From: Bradyrhizobium barranii subsp. apii
GTDB taxonomy: Bacteria; Pseudomonadota; Alphaproteobacteria; Rhizobiales; Xanthobacteraceae
Assembly: GCF_011516635.5 (NCBI RefSeq)
Contig: NZ_CP096255.1
Location: 5,206,501 to 5,270,500 of the forward strand
Reading direction: 5' to 3'
DNA: 64,000 nucleotides
The notes beneath the pieces are model-generated. The model saw only the letters and a program-made list of their open reading frames with translations, did no database searches and was not told the DNA's origin. Numbering within the stretch: the stretch's first letter is position 1; every line of letters starts with the position of its first letter. The position numbers and the translations under genes are program-made. Positions 1 through 8,536 of this stretch are shown one piece after another.

Positions 1-1
1 G

Positions 2-817
2 GGCGAATACCAGTTCGCCTGCGACATCCCGCCGGACCAGATTGCCGGAATCGAGAAGAACGCAGCGTTCGAAGTGCAGGGCGGCAGCATCCTCAATCAC
101 CGCCTGACCGTATTCGACAAGAACCACGCCGTGCTCGCCAATCCCCTGGTGCGGCGCGCCTTCACCCACGCGATCGACCGCCAGGCGATCGTCGACAGCC
201 TGTGGGCGGGCCGGACCCGCGTGCCGAAGGGCCTGCAGTGGGAATTCTACGGTGACATGTTCAACGCCGACTGGAGCGTGCCGGCCTACGATCCGAAGCT
301 CGCGCAGGATCTGTTGAAGCAGGCCAACTACAAGGGCGATCCGATTCCCTATCGCCTGCTCAACAACTACTACACCAACCAGGTTGCGACCGCCCAGGTG
401 CTGGTCGAGATGTGGAAGTCGGTCGGCCTCAACGTCCAGATCGAGACCAAGGAGAACTGGTCGCAGATCATGGAACGTGCGCCGACCCGCGCGGTTCGCG
501 ACTGGTCGAACTCGGCTGCCTTCAACGATCCCGTCTCGTCGCTGGTCGCCCAGCACGGCCCGAACGGCCAGCAGCAGCAGATCGGCGAGTGGACCAACGC
601 CGAACTGAACAAGCTTTCGGAGTTCCTGGAGACCTCGACCGACCGGGCCGCCCGCAAGAAGGCGTTCCGCCGCATGCTGGAGATCGCCGAGCGCGAGGAT
701 CCCGCCTATACGGTGCTGCACCAGAACGCGACCTTCACCGCGAAGCCGAAGTCGATCAAGTGGAAGGCGTCGCCGGCATTCGCGATGGATTTCCGCGCCG
801 GCAATTTCGAGGCGTAA
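2..817 (+). CDS. Peptide-type ABC transporter solute-binding protein, C-terminal part (5' partial)
   Basis: The frame is open from the left edge of the window, so the start codon and signal peptide lie outside. The visible 271 residues match the C-terminal half of family-5 (oligopeptide/dipeptide/nickel) periplasmic binding proteins, including the typical segment with NPLVRRAFTHAIDRQAIVD. It would capture the substrate in the periplasm and pass it to the permeases encoded downstream. The TAA stop is immediately followed by the GTG start of the first ATPase gene, so the genes form one operon. The substrate cannot be told from the sequence. Confidence is high for the family and low for specificity. 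Confidence 0.9.
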   Translation, partial: GEYQFACDIPPDQIAGIEKNAAFEVQGGSILNHRLTVFDKNHAVLANPLVRRAFTHAIDRQAIVDSLWAGRTRVPKGLQWEFYGDMFNADWSVPAYDPKLAQDLLKQANYKGDPIPYRLLNNYYTNQVATAQVLVEMWKSVGLNVQIETKENWSQIMERAPTRAVRDWSNSAAFNDPVSSLVAQHGPNGQQQQIGEWTNAELNKLSEFLETSTDRAARKKAFRRMLEIAEREDPAYTVLHQNATFTAKPKSIKWKASPAFAMDFRAGNFEA

Positions 818-1804
818 GTGGTGACGCCGCTGGTCAGCATCCAGGGCCTCAGCGTCGCCTTCAACGGCGTCCCGGTCCTGCGCGGCGTCGATCTCACCTT
901 GCAGAAGGGCGAGGCTCTCGGCCTCGTCGGCGAGTCCGGCTCCGGCAAGTCAGTGACGTGGCTTGCTGCGCTCGGCCTCTTGCCGCGGCATGCAAAAGTC
1001 TCGGGCTCCGTGCGGCTCGACGGACGCGAAATCCTCGGCGCACCCACGGGTGAGCTTGACCGGGTGCGGGGCGGGCGGGTCGCCATGATTTTTCAGGACC
1101 CCGCAAGCGCACTCAATCCGGTGCTCACCATTCGCAAGCAGCTCTGCGAGGCTTTGGCGCTGCATCGCGCTCTCTCGGGCGAGGCGGTGAGAGCCGAAGC
1201 GCGGCGGCTGCTCGATCTCGTCGGCATTCCCGATGCGGCGCGGCGGCTCGAAGCCTATCCGCACGAATTCTCGGGCGGCCAGGTCCAGCGCATCATGATC
1301 GCGATGGCGCTGGCCGGAAATCCCGATCTCCTCGTCGCGGACGAGCCGACCACGGCGCTCGACGCCACCATCCAGGCGCAGATTTTGGAGCTGCTCTCGA
1401 CCATCCGCCGCGAGATGAGCATGGCGATGGTGCTGATCAGCCATGATCTCGGCGTCGTCGCGGAAAACTGCGACCGCGTCGCCGTGATGTATGCCGGCCG
1501 CATCGTCGAGCAGGCGCCCGCCAATCAGCTCTTTGCCGATCCGGTGCATCCCTACGCGCAGGGCCTGATCGGCGCACTGCCGCCGCTCGACGGACCGCGT
1601 CGACGTCTCACGGCCATTCCGGGGACCGTTCCCGATCCCGCGCACATGCCAAGCGGCTGCGCCTTCGCGCCGCGCTGCGCGCTGGCGGCCGAGCCGTGCG
1701 GACTTGCCGTGCCGAGCCTGGCGCCGATCGCGAATGATCGCGTGGTCGCCTGCATCCGGGCTGAAGCTTCGCGCCGTGCGCTGCTCGGGATCGCCGCCGA
1801 ATGA
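818..1804 (+). CDS. Peptide-type ABC transporter ATP-binding protein (DppD/OppD-like)
   Basis: A 328-residue cytoplasmic ATPase that powers the importer. Visible motifs are Walker A GESGSGKS at residues 38-45, the signature FSGGQVQR, Walker B LLVADEPT, and a C-terminal Oligo_HPY-type region with the Cys-containing SGCAFAPRC segment usual for this family. The start is a GTG placed directly after the stop of the binding-protein gene. The end overlaps the next ATPase gene by 4 nt (ATGA). The length is normal for DppD/OppD. Confidence 0.93.
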   Translation: MVTPLVSIQGLSVAFNGVPVLRGVDLTLQKGEALGLVGESGSGKSVTWLAALGLLPRHAKVSGSVRLDGREILGAPTGELDRVRGGRVAMIFQDPASALNPVLTIRKQLCEALALHRALSGEAVRAEARRLLDLVGIPDAARRLEAYPHEFSGGQVQRIMIAMALAGNPDLLVADEPTTALDATIQAQILELLSTIRREMSMAMVLISHDLGVVAENCDRVAVMYAGRIVEQAPANQLFADPVHPYAQGLIGALPPLDGPRRRLTAIPGTVPDPAHMPSGCAFAPRCALAAEPCGLAVPSLAPIANDRVVACIRAEASRRALLGIAAE

Positions 1805-2892
1805 GCGGGCCGCTCGTCGAGATGTCCTCGATCTCGCGCAGCTACGCGATGCGCTCCGGGATGTTCGGCCGCAGCACAGCGGTTCACGCGGTCGACGGCT
1901 TGTCACTTGCGATCCGCAAGGGCGAAACACTGGGCCTCGTCGGCGAGTCCGGCTCGGGCAAATCGACCACGGGTCGTATCGTGCTTGGCCTCGAGCCGCC
2001 CGATCGCGGCGAGGTGCGGTTCGACGGCAAGATGATGGCCGCGCCAGGCACGAAGGCGTGGCGCGCGCAGCGGGCGCGCATGCAAATGATCTTCCAGGAT
2101 CCGCTGGGGGCGCTGGACCGGCGGTTGCCGGTCGCAGCCCAGATCCGCGAACCCCTGGACATTCACGGTCTCGGCACGCCGGCCGAACGCGAGGAGCGTG
2201 TCCGCGAATTGCTGCGCGCCGTCGAGCTGACGCCGGCGCATGGCGCGCGCTATCCGGGCGCGCTCTCCGGCGGCCAGCGTCAGCGTATTGTGCTGGCGCG
2301 GGCACTGGCGACTAAGCCCGATTTCCTCGTCTGCGACGAGCCGGTCAGTGCGCTCGACGTCTCGATCCAGGCGCAGGTGGTGAACCTGCTTTGCGATCTC
2401 CAGGCGCAGCTCGGGTTGACGTTGCTGTTCATCAGCCACGATCTACGCGTTGTCAGGCAGATCAGCAATGTCGTCGCCGTGATGTATCTCGGCCGCATCG
2501 TCGAGATCGGCAGCGCCGATGATCTCTTCGCGCGTCCCGAACACCCCTATACGCAGGCGCTGGTCTCGGCGTCACCCGCGCCCGGCCGCCGCAGCGCGGG
2601 CCGCATCGTGCTGGCAGGCGATCCGCCGAACCCGGCGGCGCGGCCCCAAGGCTGTGCCTTCCATCCGCGCTGCCCGCGCGCTATCGCGCGCTGCGCGAGC
2701 GAGGTCCCGGCGCTGTCGGCCGTCAGCGGTGACAGGCAAGTCGCCTGCCATCTCGTGACGGGGCCGCAGGCCGAGACGCGGGACGCGGCCTCGGATTGGA
2801 CGCGCGGCGCTGACGATCGTGCTCGTCGTCACCTTCGCCTTCGTTGTGCTGCGCCTCTCCGGCGATCCCGCGCTGATGATCCTGGGACCTGA
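1801..2892 (+). CDS. Peptide-type ABC transporter ATP-binding protein (DppF/OppF-like)
   Basis: Second ATPase of the importer, starting within the stop of the preceding gene (ATGA). Walker A GESGSGKS, signature LSGGQRQR, Walker B FLVCDEPVSALD and a C-terminal Oligo_HPY zone (GCAFHPRCPRA) are visible. Homologous proteins normally end shortly after the RQVACHL-type segment, which ends here near position 2755. Here the frame runs on about 45 residues of low-complexity Arg/Asp sequence and overlaps the permease gene by 74 nt. The extended tail is therefore probably not native, and a small indel near 2755-2818 is a possible cause. Confidence 0.9.
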   Translation: MSGPLVEMSSISRSYAMRSGMFGRSTAVHAVDGLSLAIRKGETLGLVGESGSGKSTTGRIVLGLEPPDRGEVRFDGKMMAAPGTKAWRAQRARMQMIFQDPLGALDRRLPVAAQIREPLDIHGLGTPAEREERVRELLRAVELTPAHGARYPGALSGGQRQRIVLARALATKPDFLVCDEPVSALDVSIQAQVVNLLCDLQAQLGLTLLFISHDLRVVRQISNVVAVMYLGRIVEIGSADDLFARPEHPYTQALVSASPAPGRRSAGRIVLAGDPPNPAARPQGCAFHPRCPRAIARCASEVPALSAVSGDRQVACHLVTGPQAETRDAASDWTRGADDRARRHLRLRCAAPLRRSRADDPGT

Positions 2893-3700
2893 GGCGCCGC
2901 CGGAAGTGCTCGCTGCTTTCCGTAAGGCCTGGGGGCTCGATGATCCCATCTGGTTCCAGTACCTCGACTACTTCGGCGCCATCGCCAAGGGCGAGCTCGG
3001 CCGCTCCATGCGCGACGGGCGACCGGCGATCGAGCTCGTGCTGGAGCGGATTCCGGCAACGCTGGCGCTGACGCTGCCGGCCTTCTTCTTCAAGGTCGCC
3101 CTCGGCATTCCCGCCGGCATCTACGCGGCGCTGCACCGCGGCTCGGGAATCGATCGCGCCGTGATGATGACGGCGGTCGCCGGCTTCACCGTGCCGAGTT
3201 TCGTCCTTGCGCTGCTGCTCGTGCTCGTCTTCGCCGTTCAGCTCGGCTGGTTGCCGTCGGGCGGGCAGGACAGCTGGCGTCACGCCATCCTGCCAATCGT
3301 GACACTCAGCCTCGGCGGCGCCGCGGTGCTGGCGCGCTTCACCCGCAGCGCCATGCTGGAGGTGCTGGGCCAGCCCTATATCCGCACCGCCTCGGCCAAG
3401 GGCGTGCCGTGGCGCAAGGTGGTGACGTCGCATGCGCTGCCGAACGCGGCGATCCCGACCGTCACCATTCTCGGTTTCATGGTGGGCACGCTGATCGCCG
3501 GTGCGGTCGTGGTCGAGAGCGTGTTTGCCTGGCCGGGAGTAGGGCGCCTGCTGGTCGTCGCCGTCGCCAACCGCGACCTCGCCGTCGTGCAGTGCATCCT
3601 GTTGCTGGTCGCGATGACCATGGTCACGTCCAATCTGATCGTCGATTTCCTCTACGGCTTCCTCGATCCGCGCCTCCGCGCCAAGGGAGCGCACGCATGA
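2819..3700 (+). CDS. Peptide-type ABC transporter permease (DppB-like)
   Basis: Inner-membrane permease of the binding-protein-dependent type, 293 residues from the GTG used here. It shows several hydrophobic segments and an EAA-loop region (IRTASAKGVPWRKVV). From this GTG the protein begins in the middle of the first membrane helix (LVVTFAFVVLRLSGDP), whereas DppB proteins usually have 10-20 residues before it. No ATG, GTG or TTG lies in frame between the upstream TGA at 2756 and 2819. Either the start is rare or a frameshift removed the true start, possibly the GTG at 2755. The gene ends in an ATGA overlap with the next permease. Confidence 0.85.
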   Translation: MLVVTFAFVVLRLSGDPALMILGPEAPPEVLAAFRKAWGLDDPIWFQYLDYFGAIAKGELGRSMRDGRPAIELVLERIPATLALTLPAFFFKVALGIPAGIYAALHRGSGIDRAVMMTAVAGFTVPSFVLALLLVLVFAVQLGWLPSGGQDSWRHAILPIVTLSLGGAAVLARFTRSAMLEVLGQPYIRTASAKGVPWRKVVTSHALPNAAIPTVTILGFMVGTLIAGAVVVESVFAWPGVGRLLVVAVANRDLAVVQCILLLVAMTMVTSNLIVDFLYGFLDPRLRAKGAHA

Positions 3701-4557
3701 CCGATGCGACGCTGAAGGATACGGCTGTCCGCCGCCGCATCAGCCTGCCGGCCATTCCAGTCTCGGTCGGGCTAGCGATCTCCTGGATCGTGGCGATGCT
3801 AGTGATCGCGGCGTTCGCCGAGAAAATCGCGCCTTACAGCTTCACCCAGCTCGACCTGCGCAACCGGCTGGCTGCTCCCGGCAATGTCGCGCACTGGCTC
3901 GGCACCGACGAGCTTGGCCGCGACGTGCTGTCGCGGCTCCTCGTCTCGATCCGCATCTCGCTGTTGATCGCCTTCGGCGCGACCGCGATCTCGGCGATCG
4001 TCGGCACCACGCTCGGCTTCCTTGCCGCGCATTTCCGCGGGGCCGTCGAGCAGTTCGTGCTGATGCTGACCGACTTCCAGGCCAGCATGCCGTTCCTGAT
4101 CATGGCGCTCGCGGTGCTCGCCTTCTTCGGCAATTCGCTGCCGCTGCTGATCGGCCTGATGGGGCTGTTCGGCTGGGAGCGCTATGCCCGCATCGCCCGC
4201 GGCCTCGCCATCTCCGCCAATGCGCAAGGCTATGCCGCGGCCGTCCGCCAGCTCGGTGCGACGCCGTCGCGGATTTACTTGCGCCACATCCTGCCCAACA
4301 TCGCCTCGACCCTGATCGTTTCGACCACGCTGGTTTTCCCCGAGGTGATCCTGATGGAATCCGGCCTGTCCTTCCTCGGCCTCGGCGTGCAGCCGCCGAT
4401 GACCAGCCTCGGCAACATGGTCGGCTATGGCCGGGAGTACCTGACCCGGGCGCCCTGGATCATGCTGGCGCCGGCGACCGCCATCGTGATCACCACGCTG
4501 GCCGTCTCCGTGATCGGCGACTGGCTGCGCGACCGGCTCGATCCGACCTTGCAATAG
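3697..4557 (+). CDS. Peptide-type ABC transporter permease (DppC-like)
   Basis: Second inner-membrane permease, 286 residues from the ATG at 3697 that overlaps the DppB-like stop. The frame is open further upstream, but the overlap and the normal DppC N-terminus (short cytoplasmic tail, first helix SVGLAISWIVAMLVIAAF) favour this start. It has the N-terminal periplasmic motif LGTDELGRDVLSRLL typical of DppC/OppC and an EAA loop. It completes a five-gene importer operon. It is convergent with the TOMM dehydrogenase gene, only 33 nt away. Confidence 0.93.
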   Translation: MTDATLKDTAVRRRISLPAIPVSVGLAISWIVAMLVIAAFAEKIAPYSFTQLDLRNRLAAPGNVAHWLGTDELGRDVLSRLLVSIRISLLIAFGATAISAIVGTTLGFLAAHFRGAVEQFVLMLTDFQASMPFLIMALAVLAFFGNSLPLLIGLMGLFGWERYARIARGLAISANAQGYAAAVRQLGATPSRIYLRHILPNIASTLIVSTTLVFPEVILMESGLSFLGLGVQPPMTSLGNMVGYGREYLTRAPWIMLAPATAIVITTLAVSVIGDWLRDRLDPTLQ

Positions 4558-4590
4558 GGCGACTGGCCTGACGCCGTCGGACACCCGCTT

Positions 4591-6048
4591 CTAGCCTTGG
4601 ACCTCCGGCGTCCTGCCGCGCCCGAGCGCGAATTGACCGACCGGGCCCTCGATATGGAATTCCAACTCCGTCATTTTCGCGAACAGATCGATGTTGGTGC
4701 TGCCAATGGCGCAGCCGCCGAGGCCCATATCGGTTGCCGTCAGGTAGAGCGTCTGAATCAGGCTGCCGACATCCTTCAGGATCAGCGAATATGCGATTGA
4801 GCTGTATTTCCAGGAGATCCGCCCAAAACGCGCCGCGATCGTGATGAGGATTTGTGGCTGACCCGGCGCGTCCATGGCGAACTGGGCAGCCGCCAAATGC
4901 GCCTGGAGTTGTTGGGGGGAGGCGCTGATCGCGACTAGCGCGTGGCTCCCTGCATCGTAGTGGTAGAGCCCGCGCGCAAGCCCGTCGCAGTTCGCGACGG
5001 TAAGGTACAATTCCAGCTCGTACGCGCTGCCCGCCGACGGATAAGGCCTTGTGCTGTAGGTGACGTCGGAACCGCCTTCGAAATACGGCTCGCTCTTCCA
5101 CTCGGACAAGACGCGCGCGCTGGTGTCGAGAAACTGCGCGAGTTCGCCGAGCGTGACCGGATTCTTGTCGTCGAAATCCCGCGTTGAATGGCGTTCGCGC
5201 AACAGCTTCGGGAAGCGGGAGTTCGGCTCCGAGGAGGAGAATTTGCGCAGGTCAATCTTGCTGCCGGCCCAGGGCGGACGCACCGCTGGCGACGGCGGAA
5301 CGATGCCGGCATAGGTGAAGGCGGCGCCGACCGGATTGGCTTGCCGACCCTCCGTGCTCCGCGTGTGAAACACCAGATCGTGGAAATCCCAGAGTACGAG
5401 GTTGCCGTCGCCTTCGTTCACCCGCAGGCCTTGTCCGTCTTTCGCATCGAGCTTGAGCAGGATCTGGCTGTCCAGCAACAGTTCGAGCAGATGGAGGGTG
5501 GAGGAAGCCACCGTCTGGTTGAGCTTGCCGATCTTCCGGGGCTGCGACAGCGCCGCAAGGGTGGCGGCGATGGCGGGATCGCCAATCCGGAACAACGCGC
5601 CGGCGCATGGCGATTCCAGCACCAGCTCGTTGCCGCGCCGACGGAGAAAGGCAAAGCGCGATAGCACAATGGTGTCACGACTGCCCAGCTTCGCGCGCCG
5701 CGGCCAGTATTCGGGGACTTGGGGCTCGATGACCACGAAGTCCTGCGTGTTACGCGACGAGGAGAGGCGGTATTCCAGAAGCCCCTGCCCGGCCAGGCGA
5801 CGTACCAGGGCGTCGACGTCTCTCGCGAGGGCGCTCTTGCCCGCAAAGGACGCGAGCGGAAGGCCGGTGCTCAGATGTCGCGCGCAGTCCATCGCGGCCG
5901 CGCTGAATTGTCCGAGGTTGACGGAATAGTCGCCCAGAATGGCGGTGATGTTTCCGTCCGGCTGCATCTGGAGGGAGAAATGATGGCTCAACCGGGCGGC
6001 AATGTCTGGCGCGATCTTCCTGGTCGGCTTTTTCCGGGGAGCGCGCAC
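4591..6048 (-). CDS. SagB-type flavin-dependent dehydrogenase (TOMM azoline oxidase)
   Basis: A 485-residue protein starting at a GTG. The C-terminal third (about residues 275-480) is a nitroreductase-fold SagB-like oxidoreductase domain, with the family-typical RERHSTRDFDDKNPVTLGELAQFL, a PSAGSAYELELYLTV segment and a DMGLGGCAIGS segment near the FMN site. Such enzymes oxidise thiazolines/oxazolines in a precursor peptide to thiazoles/oxazoles using FMN. The N-terminal half resembles the partner-binding region of longer SagB proteins. It lies 14 nt downstream of the YcaO gene on the same strand, so the two are co-transcribed. No strong ribosome-binding site is seen before the GTG, and translational coupling is plausible. 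Confidence 0.88.
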   Translation of the reverse strand: MRAPRKKPTRKIAPDIAARLSHHFSLQMQPDGNITAILGDYSVNLGQFSAAAMDCARHLSTGLPLASFAGKSALARDVDALVRRLAGQGLLEYRLSSSRNTQDFVVIEPQVPEYWPRRAKLGSRDTIVLSRFAFLRRRGNELVLESPCAGALFRIGDPAIAATLAALSQPRKIGKLNQTVASSTLHLLELLLDSQILLKLDAKDGQGLRVNEGDGNLVLWDFHDLVFHTRSTEGRQANPVGAAFTYAGIVPPSPAVRPPWAGSKIDLRKFSSSEPNSRFPKLLRERHSTRDFDDKNPVTLGELAQFLDTSARVLSEWKSEPYFEGGSDVTYSTRPYPSAGSAYELELYLTVANCDGLARGLYHYDAGSHALVAISASPQQLQAHLAAAQFAMDAPGQPQILITIAARFGRISWKYSSIAYSLILKDVGSLIQTLYLTATDMGLGGCAIGSTNIDLFAKMTELEFHIEGPVGQFALGRGRTPEVQG

Positions 6049-6062
6049 GAAAGAGCAACCCT

Positions 6063-8309
6063 TCAGGTGTGTGGAAGGAATGAAGTCAGATCGCTTTCCG
6101 GTCGCGGCCGGTCCAACAATCCGAGCTTCACCGGCACATCGTAAAGGCGACCCGGTGCGAAACGGCGATAGAAATGACGCAGGCCGGGAACGAGGACTCT
6201 GACGACCGGAACCTCGACGTCGGGACGTGTCTGGTCGAGGACGAGGAAATCGTAGCCTGCACGGGCGGCGATCTCGACGCAGGCGACGACCTGGTCACGC
6301 GTATTGTCGTGAAGCTTGAGGCTCGGCGCTGGGAGGACGATCGGGTGGTCGCTCGGTGTCAGGAACGGGTAGTCTTCCAGGCGCAGCGGCGTGACACCGT
6401 CGAGGGTCGGCTTCTCGCCGCTTGCGCCGCCCATCATGCCGACGGACATAAATTGGGTCAGTTCGGTGAGGGATCGCAGCAGCGCTATATGGCGGTCGAA
6501 ATGCGCGCCGGAACCGAACTCGATATTCTCGTGTCCATTCTGCATCCAGTGCATGATCGCCACGTAAGTCGGAATGCCGAGGTCCGTGGTGATGTCGAGC
6601 ACCCACAGCTTGCGCCCGGCTTCCGCAAATTGAGCCTGGAGATCCCGAACATAGAAATCGTCGAATTGCCCGAGATCGACCTCGGCGCGTCGCACCCGGT
6701 TGTACCACCAGATCGCGTAGGCATCGCGCTCGATCAGTTCGAGGAAGCCCTGAACGATGGCTTCGTCGCGGGTGTTGCCGGCCGCGCAGCCGTTGGAATC
6801 CGTATGAAAGCCGCCATAGAAGAAGTACAGGAGGCCGGTCGGCAGATATTTGAAGCGTTTGTCGCGCAACGACGAGACCGGCGACCACTCGGTCCTCGTC
6901 GAGGGATCGAACGGCTCGGGCACCGGATGGGGATCGTCCGGCTGCTGCAGAAACCTGGTCTTGAACTGCGTTTCGCTGAAGAGCTGGACGTCGTTGGGAA
7001 GAAGCGCGTCGCCAGGCGCGAAATCGACGAAGCGGCGCGTCGTCCTGATCTCATCGCCCTGGAAAATACCAGAATAGCGTTCGATCGATTCCATCAGCGC
7101 GCTTGCCTCACCCTGTTCAGCCGTCGAGCCCTTGCCAAAACTGCCGCCACTCAATCCGGACCTGAGCTGGTCGATGCTGTGGGCCGGCGCGGAGAAATTG
7201 TGCTGGGCGAAGTAGTTGGTGTTCATCGGCAGGTCGACGTCGATCCGCTCGAGCCGGGTCACGACCCCTGTCAGTGGGCTCACATGCTTGCGGAAGCGCG
7301 ACACCGTCGACCGCGACGTCACGGTGCGATATCCACCGCTGGTCATGACGAGCCTCTTGCCCTCGGCAATCTCGACCAGGGCCGGAGATCGGCGCGGGTT
7401 GTTCAGCTTCCTGCTGCCGCAGGTCGGACATTGTGGACGTCGCGTCACGTAGTGCTTGGCGATGGCGGCGCCGGTCAGGTCGAAGCTTGCGATGTGATCG
7501 CACAAATCGGTGCGAAAATCCGAGGCAATTGCCTTGGCGATCTCGACCGCCGCAAAATGGATTCCAGTCTTGCCGACGCTTTCTCTGACGAGAGGCGACA
7601 TGGCAACCGCACGCGCCGGTCCCCGGTCAAGAAACCCCTTGATCTCCCGGTTGCGGATCATGCGATCGAACAGGCAGGTCCAGCAGGCGCTCTCGCCCGG
7701 TTTGAACATGGGCCCGACCAGCGGAAACGCGCCGGACGGCTGTACCAGCAGCCATGGCGTTTTGCCCGCTACGCGTTCGTGGTTCAATTCGGCGAGCCGC
7801 CGGTCGAGATAATTGTTCACCAGCGTGATCGTGAGCTTCGGCGAGCGCTTGGCGATTTGAACACCGAGCTTGCTCAACGCCGCGGTCAGCTCCTTGGCGC
7901 CTTTGACGTCAATCGACTCGACCTGCACGGGGCAGTTGCGAAGATTTTGTTCCGCGATCTCCAGGGGCATGCCGAGGCTTGCCAGGAAACCGCCGACGGC
8001 GTCGTCGAACGCTTTCGGGGTCCGCGCAACGACATATCGGCGATCGAGCAGCCGCTTGATTGCTTCCTCGATCTTGTCGGCCGGGAAGCGCTTCGAAAGC
8101 TGGCGAATGATCTCCGACCCGGCCTTGCCGTGTTGCCCGATCGCAGTGGCGAGGGCGCAGTAGAGCTCGCCGTGCAGGAAGAATTTGCGGTTCTCGGAAT
8201 AGAGACAAACCGCATCGGGAGGCAGTACGTAAGCGGTGAAGTTCGGTGCAAATCGGAGAATGTCTTTGCGGGTCTGCCGCGCAACGCGGGTCTTGCGAGT
8301 TGCAGTCAT
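6063..8309 (-). CDS. TOMM cyclodehydratase: leader-binding E1-like domain fused to YcaO (SagC/SagD fusion)
   Basis: A 748-residue cytoplasmic enzyme that should bind the precursor leader and use ATP to cyclise Cys (possibly Ser/Thr) into azolines. Residues 1 to about 330 look like the TOMM leader-binding/E1-like part. They contain two CxxC pairs (C209/C212 and C294/C297) that could hold structural zinc. Residues about 350-748 are a YcaO domain with GKGSTAEQGEASALMESIER (near 392-411) and a later GCAAGNTRDEAIVQGFLELI, both carrying the acidic residues used for Mg-ATP. It ends in SFLPHT rather than the Pro-rich PxPxP tail of many YcaO cyclodehydratases. It lies between the precursor and dehydrogenase genes. 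Confidence 0.92.
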   Translation of the reverse strand: MTATRKTRVARQTRKDILRFAPNFTAYVLPPDAVCLYSENRKFFLHGELYCALATAIGQHGKAGSEIIRQLSKRFPADKIEEAIKRLLDRRYVVARTPKAFDDAVGGFLASLGMPLEIAEQNLRNCPVQVESIDVKGAKELTAALSKLGVQIAKRSPKLTITLVNNYLDRRLAELNHERVAGKTPWLLVQPSGAFPLVGPMFKPGESACWTCLFDRMIRNREIKGFLDRGPARAVAMSPLVRESVGKTGIHFAAVEIAKAIASDFRTDLCDHIASFDLTGAAIAKHYVTRRPQCPTCGSRKLNNPRRSPALVEIAEGKRLVMTSGGYRTVTSRSTVSRFRKHVSPLTGVVTRLERIDVDLPMNTNYFAQHNFSAPAHSIDQLRSGLSGGSFGKGSTAEQGEASALMESIERYSGIFQGDEIRTTRRFVDFAPGDALLPNDVQLFSETQFKTRFLQQPDDPHPVPEPFDPSTRTEWSPVSSLRDKRFKYLPTGLLYFFYGGFHTDSNGCAAGNTRDEAIVQGFLELIERDAYAIWWYNRVRRAEVDLGQFDDFYVRDLQAQFAEAGRKLWVLDITTDLGIPTYVAIMHWMQNGHENIEFGSGAHFDRHIALLRSLTELTQFMSVGMMGGASGEKPTLDGVTPLRLEDYPFLTPSDHPIVLPAPSLKLHDNTRDQVVACVEIAARAGYDFLVLDQTRPDVEVPVVRVLVPGLRHFYRRFAPGRLYDVPVKLGLLDRPRPESDLTSFLPHT

Positions 8310-8461
8310 TGAGTCAGCACGCTGATCCTGTTGCCGTCATGCTAGATCCCCGGCGCAAGATGGAACGTCGCGACGGCGCGCCGGCATTTTCCCAGAGAAT
8401 TGAAACGAATTCAGCTGTCACCCGCAAGCCGCCGATGCAGGCGTCGTAGCGAAATCAAGCA

Positions 8462-8493
8462 ATTGGCCGGACCCTTTCTTGAGGCCGGCCAAT
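8462..8493 (-). promoter_or_regulatory. Perfect hairpin between TOMM precursor and cyclodehydratase genes
   Basis: A 9-bp perfect inverted repeat (ATTGGCCGG / CCGGCCAAT) with a 14-nt loop lies 43 nt after the precursor stop and about 150 nt before the YcaO gene. It could stabilise the precursor mRNA or act as a partial terminator, which would make more precursor than enzyme, as known for the streptolysin S operon. There is no clear U-run after the stem on the minus strand, so it is not a canonical intrinsic terminator. Confidence 0.45.
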
Positions 8494-8536
8494 GACCTAT
8501 CAACCCGTGAATTTGACATTCGGAACGTGCCGGGGT

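Noticed and set aside
2..4557. Peptide transporter as exporter of the TOMM product
   Set aside because: It is an importer with a solute-binding protein and lies convergent to the cluster.
6174..8312. Long plus-strand open frame opposite the YcaO gene
   Set aside because: A GC-codon-bias shadow of a clearly recognised enzyme; no family features.
8462..8493. Canonical intrinsic terminator
   Set aside because: The stem is perfect but no U-run follows on the minus strand; kept only as a possible regulatory hairpin.
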